NCBI GenBank assembly: GCA_020633435.1
Contig: JACKDP010000002.1
Coordinates: 248,001 to 312,000 of the forward strand
Direction: 5' to 3'
Source: Myxococcales bacterium
GTDB taxonomy: Bacteria; Myxococcota_A; Bradymonadia; UBA7976; UBA1532
DNA: 64,000 bases
Below are positions 25,616-33,790 of this stretch, one piece after another. The translations under genes were made by a program, and so were the position numbers. The first letter of the stretch is position 1; each line of letters opens with the position of its first letter. Under the pieces are notes generated by a model. The model did no database searches. It was given only the letters and a program-made list of their open reading frames with translations, and was not told where the DNA came from.

Positions 25616-27385
25616 ATGCGATGTCCGCGCTGCGACTACAGCATGCCCTCGGGCGACCGCTTCTGCGGCCGCTGCGGGCTCGCGCGCCCGACAGACGGCC
25701 TCCCGGTGGACCCCCTTCTCGGCCTCACCGTGGCCGGCCGCTACCGCATCGATCGGCGCATCGGCGTGGGCGGCATGGGCACCGTCTACCTGGGCACCCA
25801 TGTGCGCGTCGGGCAGCGGGTGGCCGTCAAGGTGCTGCACGAGCGCTACGCCGGCGATCGCGCCCTCACCCAGCGCTTCGAGAACGAGGCCCTGACCTAC
25901 GCGCGCGTGTCGCACCCCAACCTGGTGGCGCTCCACGACTTCGGCCGCACGCCCGACGGCTGCTACTTCATGGTCCTGGAGTACTGCCCCGGCACGGCCC
26001 TGGCCCGGCTGGTCCGCCGCCACGAGCGCCTCGATCCGACGCTCGTCGTCGAGGTCATCATCCAGGTGGCCCAGGGCCTCGGCGCCGCCCACGCCGCCGG
26101 CATCGTGCACCGCGATCTGAAGCCCGAGAACGTGATGCTGGTCGAGGCCGGCCCCGGCCGCTACCACGTGAAGCTGCTCGACTTCGGCATCGCCAAGCGC
26201 CTCGACGACGACGGGCCGCGCCTCACCCAGGCGGGCATGGTCTTCGGCACCCCCGAGTACATGGCCCCCGAGCAGGCCCGCGGTGAGCGCGTCGACGGCC
26301 GCTCCGACATCTACGCCCTGGGCTGCCTGCTCTACGAGCTGCTCACCGGCGATCCGCCCTTCGTGGGCAGCAACAAGCTCCAGGTCATGCACCGCCAGGC
26401 GAGCGAGAAGCCCCGCCCGCCCTCCGAGGGGGTGGCCGGCATCCCGCCTGCGCTCGAGGCCATCACCCTCAAGTGCCTGGAGAAGCGCCCCGCCGACCGG
26501 TTCAGCAGCACCGACGAGTTCATCGCCGCGCTGGAGCACGCCTTCGGGACGGAGCGCCCGACGCCCGTGCCGCCCCCGGTCCGCCTGCGCGAGACGCGCG
26601 TCCCCGCCCAGGCCCGGGGCGTCGAGGCCGACACGGCCCTCACCATCACCGACGACCGCGACCAGCCCACGTCCCTGCCCACGGAGCGGGTGCTCATCGA
26701 TCACACGCCGCCGCCGCGGACCACGGTGGTGCCCCCCGATCGCTCGGCGCTCTTCATCGTGGGGGGCATCTTCGTCGCCGCCGTGGCCCTCGCCGCCTGG
26801 CTCTTCGGCGCGGACGACGCGGTGGACGCCCCCGAGGTGAACCGCGTCGTGACGGCGGCCCCGGCGACGCAGGAGGACGCGACGCGGCCGCCGCCCGACG
26901 CCGCCCTGCCCGACGCCGCGCCGCCGACCGCCGCGCCGCCCTCGGCGCCGCCCACCGCCCCGCCCACCGAGGCTCCGCCGACGGCCCCGCCCGCACCGCC
27001 GCCGACGGTGGCCTCGCCCCGGACGGCCGAGCGCGTGGTGGACGACGCCCGCCGCAAGCGCCGCGAGCGCGCCGAGCAGGCCCGCCGCCTGGAGGACGCC
27101 CAGACGGAGCTGAGCCGCGGCCGCCTCGACCGGGCGCGCAAGCAGGTGGAGGAGGTGCTGTCCCAGGACGCCCGGCACCGCGAGGCCCGGGCGCTGCTGG
27201 CCCGCATCGACGACCTCGAGAGCCGCATCCGCCAGGGCACCGAGGCCTACGCTCGCAACGACTGCCCCGCGGCCCTGGCGGCCCTGCGGCCCGTCCAGAA
27301 GGTCTCGCCCAGCGCCCGGGTCCTCACCATGGTGAGCGACTGCGCGGCCGGCATGCCGCCCCGCAAGATGGCGGATCTTCGTTGA
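25616..27385 (+). CDS. Ser/Thr protein kinase with zinc ribbon and membrane anchor
   Basis: A 589-residue protein starting at ATG 25616 with a zinc ribbon (CPRC...CGRC, Cys 3, 6, 17, 20). A Hanks-type kinase domain spans about 40-305: GVGGMGTVYLG loop, VAVKVL lysine, HRDLKPENV, DFGIAK, GTPEYMAPEQ. A Thr/Pro-rich linker leads to a transmembrane helix (about 378-398), a long Pro/Ala/Thr-rich stretch and a C-terminal helical tail with TPR-like pairs (RLDRARKQVEEVLSQDARH). All catalytic residues are present. The outer tail may sense an envelope signal; this is inference. Confidence 0.92.
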   Translation: MRCPRCDYSMPSGDRFCGRCGLARPTDGLPVDPLLGLTVAGRYRIDRRIGVGGMGTVYLGTHVRVGQRVAVKVLHERYAGDRALTQRFENEALTYARVSHPNLVALHDFGRTPDGCYFMVLEYCPGTALARLVRRHERLDPTLVVEVIIQVAQGLGAAHAAGIVHRDLKPENVMLVEAGPGRYHVKLLDFGIAKRLDDDGPRLTQAGMVFGTPEYMAPEQARGERVDGRSDIYALGCLLYELLTGDPPFVGSNKLQVMHRQASEKPRPPSEGVAGIPPALEAITLKCLEKRPADRFSSTDEFIAALEHAFGTERPTPVPPPVRLRETRVPAQARGVEADTALTITDDRDQPTSLPTERVLIDHTPPPRTTVVPPDRSALFIVGGIFVAAVALAAWLFGADDAVDAPEVNRVVTAAPATQEDATRPPPDAALPDAAPPTAAPPSAPPTAPPTEAPPTAPPAPPPTVASPRTAERVVDDARRKRRERAEQARRLEDAQTELSRGRLDRARKQVEEVLSQDARHREARALLARIDDLESRIRQGTEAYARNDCPAALAALRPVQKVSPSARVLTMVSDCAAGMPPRKMADLR

Positions 27386-27497
27386 ATTTCCCAACCGGTG
27401 GAGCCCGTGGGCTTTCCCCCGGCCGCCGTCTCCGGTTGAATGGCATCCCCAGTCGGGCGTCTGCGCCCGCCGTCAACGACCCTCCAAGGAGGCTTCG

Positions 27498-28589
27498 ATG
27501 AGGCTCCACCCGATCGCCCTGCTGCTCGCCTTCGCCCTCGCTACCCCCGCCATCGCCAAGGAGCCCGTCCGGGCCTGGCAGGGCACCCGCTCGCTCGTCA
27601 AGGAGGAGCACCTCGTCCCGCGCATGGGCAAGGATGAAGGCTACGGCGACAAGTACACCTTCAACGCCGACTTCCCCGACGGCGGCAGCTTCTACTTCTC
27701 GCTCACCATCAGCAACCTGGGCATGGGCGACCACAAGATGGAAGCCAAGGGGCGCATGACCGCGGGCGACAAGTCCTTCAAGTGGAACAAGAAGCTCGAC
27801 GACGACGAGTGGAAGTTCACGAAGTCGCCCTTCAGCGTCACGGCCGGCCCGGCCTCCATCAGCGGCACGCCCGAGAAGCTGACGCTCAAGGCCCGCGGCG
27901 GGGGCGGCGAGGTCGAGCTCGAGTTCACCCCCATCGCCCGCGCCTGGCGCCCCAAGAACGGCCAGATCCAGTTCGGCAAGGAGCGCAAGGCGGCCGACTT
28001 CACGGTCTTCCCGCTCATGCAGGTCACCGGCCGCTACAAGGTCGGCGGCGACTGGATCCCCATCACGGGCCGCGGCTTCGGCTCCCACTCCTGGTCGGAC
28101 ATCGCGGTGTACGAGCAGGCCCGCATGAGCCGCGAGCTGCGCGCCATCCAGGGCGACTACACCATCTACCTGCGCGAGCTCATCCCGGCGGAGGACTACG
28201 AGGCCACGCCCATCCAGTACCTGCTGGTCACCAAGGGCGCCGAGATCCTCATCGAGTCCTACAAGTTCGAGGCGAAGCCCACTGAGTCGTTCACGGACGG
28301 CAAGCACGAGAACAAGTACGTGGTGCCCGAGAGCTTCACGCTCCTCGGCTTCGACGACGAGGACCAGAACCGGGCCTACCGCGGGGCGATCACCAAGGTG
28401 AAGCAGCGGACCCGCAAGGACATGCTGGAGGAGATGAACGCGGCCGTGAAGCTGGTGGCCGCCCGCTACTCCAAGCCCGTCCGCTACGACTACGACGTGA
28501 AGTACCACCTCGAGGTGAAGACCCCCGAGGGCGTCGAGACCATCAAGGGCGACGACGGTCGCTACGAGGTCTACCACTGGAACAAGTAG
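27498..28589 (+). CDS. Secreted lipocalin-like protein (AttH/Svf1-like)
   Basis: A 363-residue protein with a Sec signal (MRLHPIALLLAFALATPAIA) and an AAGGAGG ribosome site. The mature protein is almost entirely beta-structured, with two halves that look like tandem lipocalin-type barrels: FYFSLTISNLGMGDHKMEAK in the first and GRGFGSHSWSD, a HSWSD segment typical of AttH/CrtC/Svf1-like proteins, in the second. These bind or hydrate hydrophobic molecules such as carotenoids; the ligand here is unknown. Lys/Asp codon use is richer than in neighbours but the GC-rich third position is kept. Confidence 0.65.
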   Translation: MRLHPIALLLAFALATPAIAKEPVRAWQGTRSLVKEEHLVPRMGKDEGYGDKYTFNADFPDGGSFYFSLTISNLGMGDHKMEAKGRMTAGDKSFKWNKKLDDDEWKFTKSPFSVTAGPASISGTPEKLTLKARGGGGEVELEFTPIARAWRPKNGQIQFGKERKAADFTVFPLMQVTGRYKVGGDWIPITGRGFGSHSWSDIAVYEQARMSRELRAIQGDYTIYLRELIPAEDYEATPIQYLLVTKGAEILIESYKFEAKPTESFTDGKHENKYVVPESFTLLGFDDEDQNRAYRGAITKVKQRTRKDMLEEMNAAVKLVAARYSKPVRYDYDVKYHLEVKTPEGVETIKGDDGRYEVYHWNK

Positions 28590-28622
28590 CCCTCCCCGTG
28601 TGATGGCGATACTCTGGGAGGC

Positions 28623-29090
28623 ATGAGCGCACACAGAATCCTGTGGCTGGCCGTCGCGGCGGTCGCCTCCCTGGCCGGCTGTGATGACTCGGCCCCCAGT
28701 GGTGGCACCGTCGACGCGGCCGCCGACGCCCGCCCCGGCGATGACGCCGGCCGCGACCAGGGGCCCGCCCCCGATCGGGGCCTCCCCGACGCCAGCCAGC
28801 CCGATCAGGGCACCCCTCCACCCGACCGCGACGCGGACGGCATCCCGGACGCAGCCGACAACTGCCCCGACGCCGCCAACCCCGACCAGCTCGACACCGA
28901 CGGGGATGGAGCTGGCGACGCCTGCGACCAGGCGCCGGCGAAGGCGAACTACCGCCTGGTGGGCCAGAGCGTCGTCTTCTTCGGGGGCGAGCTGGTCAAC
29001 GACCAGCGCACCGGCCGCGCCACCGGGCGCGCCGTCGGCGGCCCGGCCGAGGGCGGGAACCACCGCCTCGGTGGTGGGAGCGCGCCCTGA
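28623..29090 (+). CDS. Lipoprotein with thrombospondin type-3 motif
   Basis: A 155-residue lipoprotein (MSAHRILWLAVAAVASLAGC) with a Gly/Asp/Pro linker and one TSP3-like calcium-binding unit pair (DRDADGIPDAADNCPD and DTDGDGAGDACD), then a short tail. It would be exposed on the outer or periplasmic leaflet. The tail (YRLVGQSVVFFGGELVN) is too short for a separate domain. Located directly upstream of the collagen-like protein, 65 bp apart. Confidence 0.7.
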   Translation: MSAHRILWLAVAAVASLAGCDDSAPSGGTVDAAADARPGDDAGRDQGPAPDRGLPDASQPDQGTPPPDRDADGIPDAADNCPDAANPDQLDTDGDGAGDACDQAPAKANYRLVGQSVVFFGGELVNDQRTGRATGRAVGGPAEGGNHRLGGGSAP

Positions 29091-29155
29091 TGAAGCACAA
29101 TGATTTCAAGCAGATGAACCGGATGGGCGCCACCGCCCGCAGGGAGAGCACCGCG

Positions 29156-30697
29156 ATGAAGACCCGCCTCTGCCTTGGGCTGCTGGCCCTCGCCCCGACC
29201 GTCGCGTCGGCCCAGGATCCCGCGGTGACGATGACCTGGCAGGGCCAGCTCGCCGATCTCGGCGGCAACCCCACCAACGCCGACCTGCCCATGACGTTCC
29301 GGTTCTACACGGCCGCCCAGGGCGGCGACGTGCTGTGGACGGAGCAGGACCAGGTCGCCGTGGTGGATGGCCACTTCAACGCCGTCCTGGGGGATGACGT
29401 CCCGTTCCCGCCCGATCTGGATCCGGCGCAGACGGTGTACCTGGCCGTCCAGGTGGACCAGGACGACGAGCTGCGGCCCCGCATGCCCGTGGGCGGCGCC
29501 CTGCGCGCGCTCTGGGCGGCCAACGCGGCGCAGGCCTTCGACGTGGCCGGCAACGACATCCACCCGCGGACGGTGAGCATCGGCGACACCGTCGTCATCG
29601 ACGAGAACGGCCGGTGGGTCGGCGATCCGACGGGCCTCGTGGGGCCGGCGGGGCCGGCCGGGCCGGCGGGTGAGATCGGTCCGCAAGGCCCGCAGGGCGA
29701 GGTGGGCCCCCAGGGCGCCGCCGGTCCGCAGGGTGAGGTGGGCCCCCAGGGCGCCGCCGGCCCGCAGGGCGAGGTGGGCCCCCAGGGTCCCCAGGGCGAG
29801 GTGGGTCCGCAGGGGCTGCAGGGACCGCAGGGCGACGTCGGCCTCCAGGGGCCGCAGGGCGAGGTGGGTCCGCAGGGCGCCATCGGCCCGGCCGGTCCCC
29901 AGGGCGCGGTCGGCCCCGCCGGGGCGGTCGGCCCCGCGGGCCCCATCGGTCCCCAGGGGCCGCAGGGCCCGGCCGGGGGCATTGGCCCGGAAGGTCCGCA
30001 GGGGCCGGCGGGCGCCGTCGGGCCGCAGGGGCCGGCGGGCGCCATCGGGCCGGCGGGCCCGGCAGGGGCCATCGGTCCGCAGGGTCCGGTCGGTCCCGTG
30101 GGCCCGGCGGGCGCGATCGGTCCCGTGGGCCCGGCGGGGGCGGTCGGGCCGCAGGGGCCGCAGGGCGCGGTCGGTCCGCAGGGTCCCGTCGGCGCGATCG
30201 GCCCGCAGGGGGCCGTCGGTCCGCAGGGCCCGGCGGGGCCCGCGGGCGCGGACGGCGCGCAGGGGGCGCAGGGCCCGGCGGGTCCGCAGGGTCCGGCGGG
30301 TGCCCAGGGTCCGGCGGGTCCGGCCGGCCAGTTCGAGGCCCCCGATCAGTCGAAGGCCATCTTCGGCGCTGGCCCCATCACCCACTTCGACGGCGGCAAC
30401 TGGGTGCTCGAGGCCACCGCCGCCAACACCCTGCAGGTGCGACGCACCGCCGGCGGCGGCTTCCTCGACTTCGGCATGATCTCGCCCACCAACTGCGTGG
30501 GGGCGGGCAACGGTGGCACGGCGACGATGTCCCAGTCCTTCCGGTTCTCCGTCGCCGTGGGGGACACGATCCAGGGGACGTTCTGCTTGGAGGGCAGCCC
30601 CATCGTGGTCACGGTCAACGACACGACGAACCCCATCTTCGTCTTCCACTGCGTTCGCTGGGCGGGCAACGCCAACGCCTGCCAGCGGATGTTCTGA
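29156..30697 (+). CDS. Secreted collagen-like protein
   Basis: A 513-residue protein. The start at 29156 gives a Sec signal (MKTRLCLGLLALAPTVASAQ) after AGGGAGAG; an ATG at 29090 would add a non-signal lead. Residues about 25-160 form a domain (MTWQGQLADLGGNP, LWTEQDQVAVVDGHF, IHPRTVSIGDTVVIDENG) shared with the RCC1 protein at 61009. Residues about 163-392 are some 75 Gly-X-Y triplets rich in GPQG and GPAG, able to form a collagen-type triple helix. The last 120 residues are a beta-rich head with paired Cys. Likely a surface fibre or adhesin. Confidence 0.85.
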   Translation: MKTRLCLGLLALAPTVASAQDPAVTMTWQGQLADLGGNPTNADLPMTFRFYTAAQGGDVLWTEQDQVAVVDGHFNAVLGDDVPFPPDLDPAQTVYLAVQVDQDDELRPRMPVGGALRALWAANAAQAFDVAGNDIHPRTVSIGDTVVIDENGRWVGDPTGLVGPAGPAGPAGEIGPQGPQGEVGPQGAAGPQGEVGPQGAAGPQGEVGPQGPQGEVGPQGLQGPQGDVGLQGPQGEVGPQGAIGPAGPQGAVGPAGAVGPAGPIGPQGPQGPAGGIGPEGPQGPAGAVGPQGPAGAIGPAGPAGAIGPQGPVGPVGPAGAIGPVGPAGAVGPQGPQGAVGPQGPVGAIGPQGAVGPQGPAGPAGADGAQGAQGPAGPQGPAGAQGPAGPAGQFEAPDQSKAIFGAGPITHFDGGNWVLEATAANTLQVRRTAGGGFLDFGMISPTNCVGAGNGGTATMSQSFRFSVAVGDTIQGTFCLEGSPIVVTVNDTTNPIFVFHCVRWAGNANACQRMF

Positions 30698-30707
30698 TCC
30701 CCTGCCC

Positions 30708-31154
30708 ATGCAGCTCGGGACGGCCCTCGGCGGGCTGGGAGCGGCCCTCGGCGCGGCTGCCCTGGCCCTGACGCTCCGGACGCCGGCGCCCGCCACCCCA
30801 GCGCAGACGGCGCCCGCACCGGCGTCGCCGGCCGAGCGGCCCGCCCCGATCCCCGCGGCCGCGACGTGCGACACCACGGCCCTCGCCGCGCGCGTCGCTG
30901 CGCTGGAGGCTCGCCCGGCCGCGGTCGCCCTCGCGGCGCCCGCGGTCGCAGCAGCGGCCCCACCCACGGCCGGCCCCCGCTACGTCCGCTTCCGGCCCCC
31001 CTCCGCCGCCCTCGAGATCGTCGAGGCGTCGGACGGCAGCCTGAGCGTCACCAACCGGGACGCCGCCCTGACCGGGCAGATCCTCCAGGTGCCCGCCGAG
31101 GGCCCGGACGGCGAGGCCACCACCGTGACCATCGTCGTGCCCCCGCCGCCATGA
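30708..31154 (+). CDS. Small membrane-anchored Ala/Pro-rich protein
   Basis: A 148-residue protein with one N-terminal transmembrane helix (ALGGLGAALGAAALALTL), a Pro/Ala-rich spacer and a small C-terminal beta segment (YVRFRPPSAALEIVEASDG). No family recognised. It ends in an ATGA overlap with the phospholipase D-PHP gene, so the two are probably made together. The coding call is moderate because of low complexity. Confidence 0.5.
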   Translation: MQLGTALGGLGAALGAAALALTLRTPAPATPAQTAPAPASPAERPAPIPAAATCDTTALAARVAALEARPAAVALAAPAVAAAAPPTAGPRYVRFRPPSAALEIVEASDGSLSVTNRDAALTGQILQVPAEGPDGEATTVTIVVPPPP

Positions 31155-33556
31155 GGACGCTCGCCACCCTCGCCCTCCTCCTCGCGCTGCCGGTCCGCGC
31201 CGAGGTGGTGCTCACCGCCCCGCACTGCGATGTGTGCACCGCCGAGGACAAGGCGTGGCTGCAGGCCCGCTCGCCCACCACCCAGCGCATCGTGGCGCTC
31301 ATCGATGGCGCCCGGGCCACCGTCGACGCGGCCCAGTTCACGTTCAGCGTGCGGCCCATCGAGGAGGCCCTGCTGCGCGCCCACGCCCGCGGGATCAAGG
31401 TGCGGCTGGCCCTCGACGCCGGCCAGCAGGGCGCCGACACCGCGGGCGCGCGCCTCGCCGCCGCCGGCGTGCCCGTCCGCTTCGTCACCGGGCAGACCCG
31501 CGGCCAGGGCGCCGGCCTGCAGCACGCCAAGTACCTGCTCGTGGACGGCCGCGCGCTGGCCGCCGGCAGCGGCAACTGGTCCTCCACCGGCACCACCATC
31601 AACGACGAGAGCCTCATCATCCAGGAGGCCGAGGGTGACCCGCTCATCCGCGCTTTCCTGTGTCATTTCAGCCGAATATGGGATCAGCAGCCTGAGAAGG
31701 CGGGCGCGTGTGGCCTGCCGGATCGCGTGGCCTTCTCCCCGAGCACGGCCCCCATCACCCTGATCACCCGGGCCATCCAGGGCGCGAAGACCTCCATCGA
31801 CGTCCTGATGCACCACCTGCTCTTCGACAAGCTCATGAAGGAGCTGGTGCGCGCCCGCGCCCGCGGCGTCCGGGTGCGCATCGTCGTCAACGCCGCCGAC
31901 CGTGACGAGACCCGGGGGCCGCGCTGGGACCACCTGCGCGGCGCCGGCGTCGAGATCCGCTACAAGCGCGGCAACGCCGGCCTCTATCAGCTCAGCCACC
32001 ACAAGCTGGCCATCGTCGACGGGCGCACGCTGCTGCACGGCTCCGGCAACTGGTCGGGCAGCGCCTTCTTCAACAACTACGAGTTCTTCGTCCGCCACGA
32101 TGACCCGTCCCTCGTGGCCCCGTTCCGCGCCCGGTTCGAGCAGCTCTGGGCGCTGGGCCTGACGGCCGAGAGCGTGGACGCCGGCCTCGATCCCGCCCGG
32201 CAGGCCGCCGCGGCGACGCGCATCTTCTTCGGCAACCTGCACGCCCACTTCAGCGCCGGGCAGGGCGACGCGCGCTGGGACGACGGCCGCCCCGAGCGCC
32301 ACGGGCCCGACGGCGTCGTCGTCCCGGTCGACGTCCCCGCCGACGCCGAGGCCGCCGCCCGCCAGGCCTTCGCCTACGCCCGCGACGAGGGCCACCTCGA
32401 CTTCCTGGCCCTCACGCCCCACGTCGTCGACGACGCCCCGGGCGACCCCGCCGACGTCCCCGACATGGCCCCCGCCGGCTTCGCGGCCCTGCGCGCCGCC
32501 GCCGCTGCCAGCACCGAGGCCGGCCGCTTCGTCGCCCTGGCCGGCATGGAGTGGAACACCAACTCCCGCGGCAACCACGTCAACGTCTTCGGCAGCCAGG
32601 CCCTCGCCAAGGTGCCCCGCGGCCGCTTCGACCAGCTCTACGACGCCTGGCTCCCCGGCCGCGCCGCCGCCGGCGACCGCGTCTGGATCATGCTGAACCA
32701 CCCCCGCACCTTCCGCCGCCACGACGAGAGCGTCGAAGGCGCGTGGGACCAGGCCTTCGATGTGCCCCTCCCCAGCATCCCCAAGGGGGGCGAGCGCGCC
32801 CAGAAGTTCAATGATTACGGCATCGACGACTATCCGCCCCTCGCCGCGGTCCTGCCCGACTGGATCAGCGGCGACGCCCGGCCCGACCCCGCCGTCGTCG
32901 CGAAGTCCCTCGCCGCCGTCGAGCGGGCCAGCCGGCCGTTCGCGCGCCTGATGGAGGTCACCGTCGGTCGGGGCACCGAGCTCGGCGGCGAGACGCCCGC
33001 CAACCCCAGCCTCGTGCCCGGCGCGGACGGCGCCCTCACCCGCCAGACCCATGTGCAGCCCGACTGGGAGTACTACCTGAGCGCCGGCTTCCGCCTCGCC
33101 CCGGCCGCCAGCCACGACAACCACTTCGCCAACTGGGGCACCGGCCACACCAGCCGCACCGCCATCATCGCCGCCGCCCTCACCCCCGACGCCCTCGACG
33201 CCGCCATCGCCGCCCGGGCCGTCTACGCCAGCGAAGACCAGAACCTGGCCCTGCGCTTCCACGCCGATGGCCGCGTCGCCATGGGTGGCCAGGTGACCAC
33301 CGCCGCCGCCGCGCTCCCCGCCGCGGTGATGGTGGACGATCCCGACTTTCCCGGACCCTTCACCCTGACGCTGCGCCGCGGCGAGGTCGGCGGCACCTTC
33401 GAGACCGTCTGGACGACCACGGTGGGCGCCGGCTGGCACGACCTGAACCTGCCCCTCACGGCCCCGGGCCGCACGACCATCTTCTACGTCCAGGTGCACG
33501 AGCCCGGCCCCGACCGCATGGCCTGGTCGGCGCCCATCTGGGTGGAGCGGCTGTAG
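31151..33556 (+). CDS. Phospholipase D-PHP (CehA/McbA-type) fusion, secreted
   Basis: An 801-residue protein with a Sec signal (MRTLATLALLLALPVRA). Residues about 20-340 are a phospholipase D superfamily unit with two complete HKD motifs (H125-K127-D132 and H283-K285-D290, each followed by GSGNW). Residues about 355-690 resemble the PHP-type metal hydrolases of the CehA/McbA group: GNLHAHFSAG (His364, His366), GMEWN, GNHVNVFG, MLNHPRT and HDNHFANWG. The last 100 residues are a beta domain. Both active sites look intact. A PLD joined to a PHP domain suggests stepwise hydrolysis of a phosphodiester in the periplasm or outside the cell; substrate unknown. Confidence 0.88.
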   Translation: MRTLATLALLLALPVRAEVVLTAPHCDVCTAEDKAWLQARSPTTQRIVALIDGARATVDAAQFTFSVRPIEEALLRAHARGIKVRLALDAGQQGADTAGARLAAAGVPVRFVTGQTRGQGAGLQHAKYLLVDGRALAAGSGNWSSTGTTINDESLIIQEAEGDPLIRAFLCHFSRIWDQQPEKAGACGLPDRVAFSPSTAPITLITRAIQGAKTSIDVLMHHLLFDKLMKELVRARARGVRVRIVVNAADRDETRGPRWDHLRGAGVEIRYKRGNAGLYQLSHHKLAIVDGRTLLHGSGNWSGSAFFNNYEFFVRHDDPSLVAPFRARFEQLWALGLTAESVDAGLDPARQAAAATRIFFGNLHAHFSAGQGDARWDDGRPERHGPDGVVVPVDVPADAEAAARQAFAYARDEGHLDFLALTPHVVDDAPGDPADVPDMAPAGFAALRAAAAASTEAGRFVALAGMEWNTNSRGNHVNVFGSQALAKVPRGRFDQLYDAWLPGRAAAGDRVWIMLNHPRTFRRHDESVEGAWDQAFDVPLPSIPKGGERAQKFNDYGIDDYPPLAAVLPDWISGDARPDPAVVAKSLAAVERASRPFARLMEVTVGRGTELGGETPANPSLVPGADGALTRQTHVQPDWEYYLSAGFRLAPAASHDNHFANWGTGHTSRTAIIAAALTPDALDAAIAARAVYASEDQNLALRFHADGRVAMGGQVTTAAAALPAAVMVDDPDFPGPFTLTLRRGEVGGTFETVWTTTVGAGWHDLNLPLTAPGRTTIFYVQVHEPGPDRMAWSAPIWVERL

Positions 33557-33790
33557 CCCACCGGGCAGGCCGCTGCCCACATGTAAGCCTGTGTAATTCA
33601 ACCACTCCTCGCGCTCTGCGCCTTGCCCCCCTGCGCCCTGCCGTGCAAAAAAATGGGGGGCAGGTCAAAAAAGTCTGCGACACGCGGCGGCACTGACCGA
33701 TAGATCCTTGTCCCAGGCGCCCGAGGCGCCGGGGACGTGACGACGCAGGCCGGGGATGGGCTCTCCGGCGCCGACTCGGAGGAGCTGGAG
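33557..33790. other. Intergenic region with long inverted repeat
   Basis: No gene seen. TGCCCCCC at 33624-33631 is complementary to GGGGGGCA at 33655-33662 across a 23-base spacer that includes seven As, and is followed by GGTCAAAAAAG. It is not a canonical terminator because no U-tract follows directly on the plus strand. The gap also contains the promoter region for the giant lipoprotein, and is AT-richer than its surroundings. Confidence 0.35.

Noticed and set aside
29305..30072. Pro/Gly-rich minus-strand frame with GPxG pattern
   Set aside because: It is the mirror image of the collagen repeats; the plus-strand gene has signal peptide, shared N-domain and head.
30980..33601. 873-residue open frame opposite the PLD-PHP gene
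   Set aside because: It is the antisense of the conserved, motif-bearing PLD-PHP gene; long antisense frames are common at this GC content.
33624..33662. Rho-independent terminator after the PLD-PHP gene
   Set aside because: The stem is split by a 23-base spacer and lacks a following U-tract on the plus strand.
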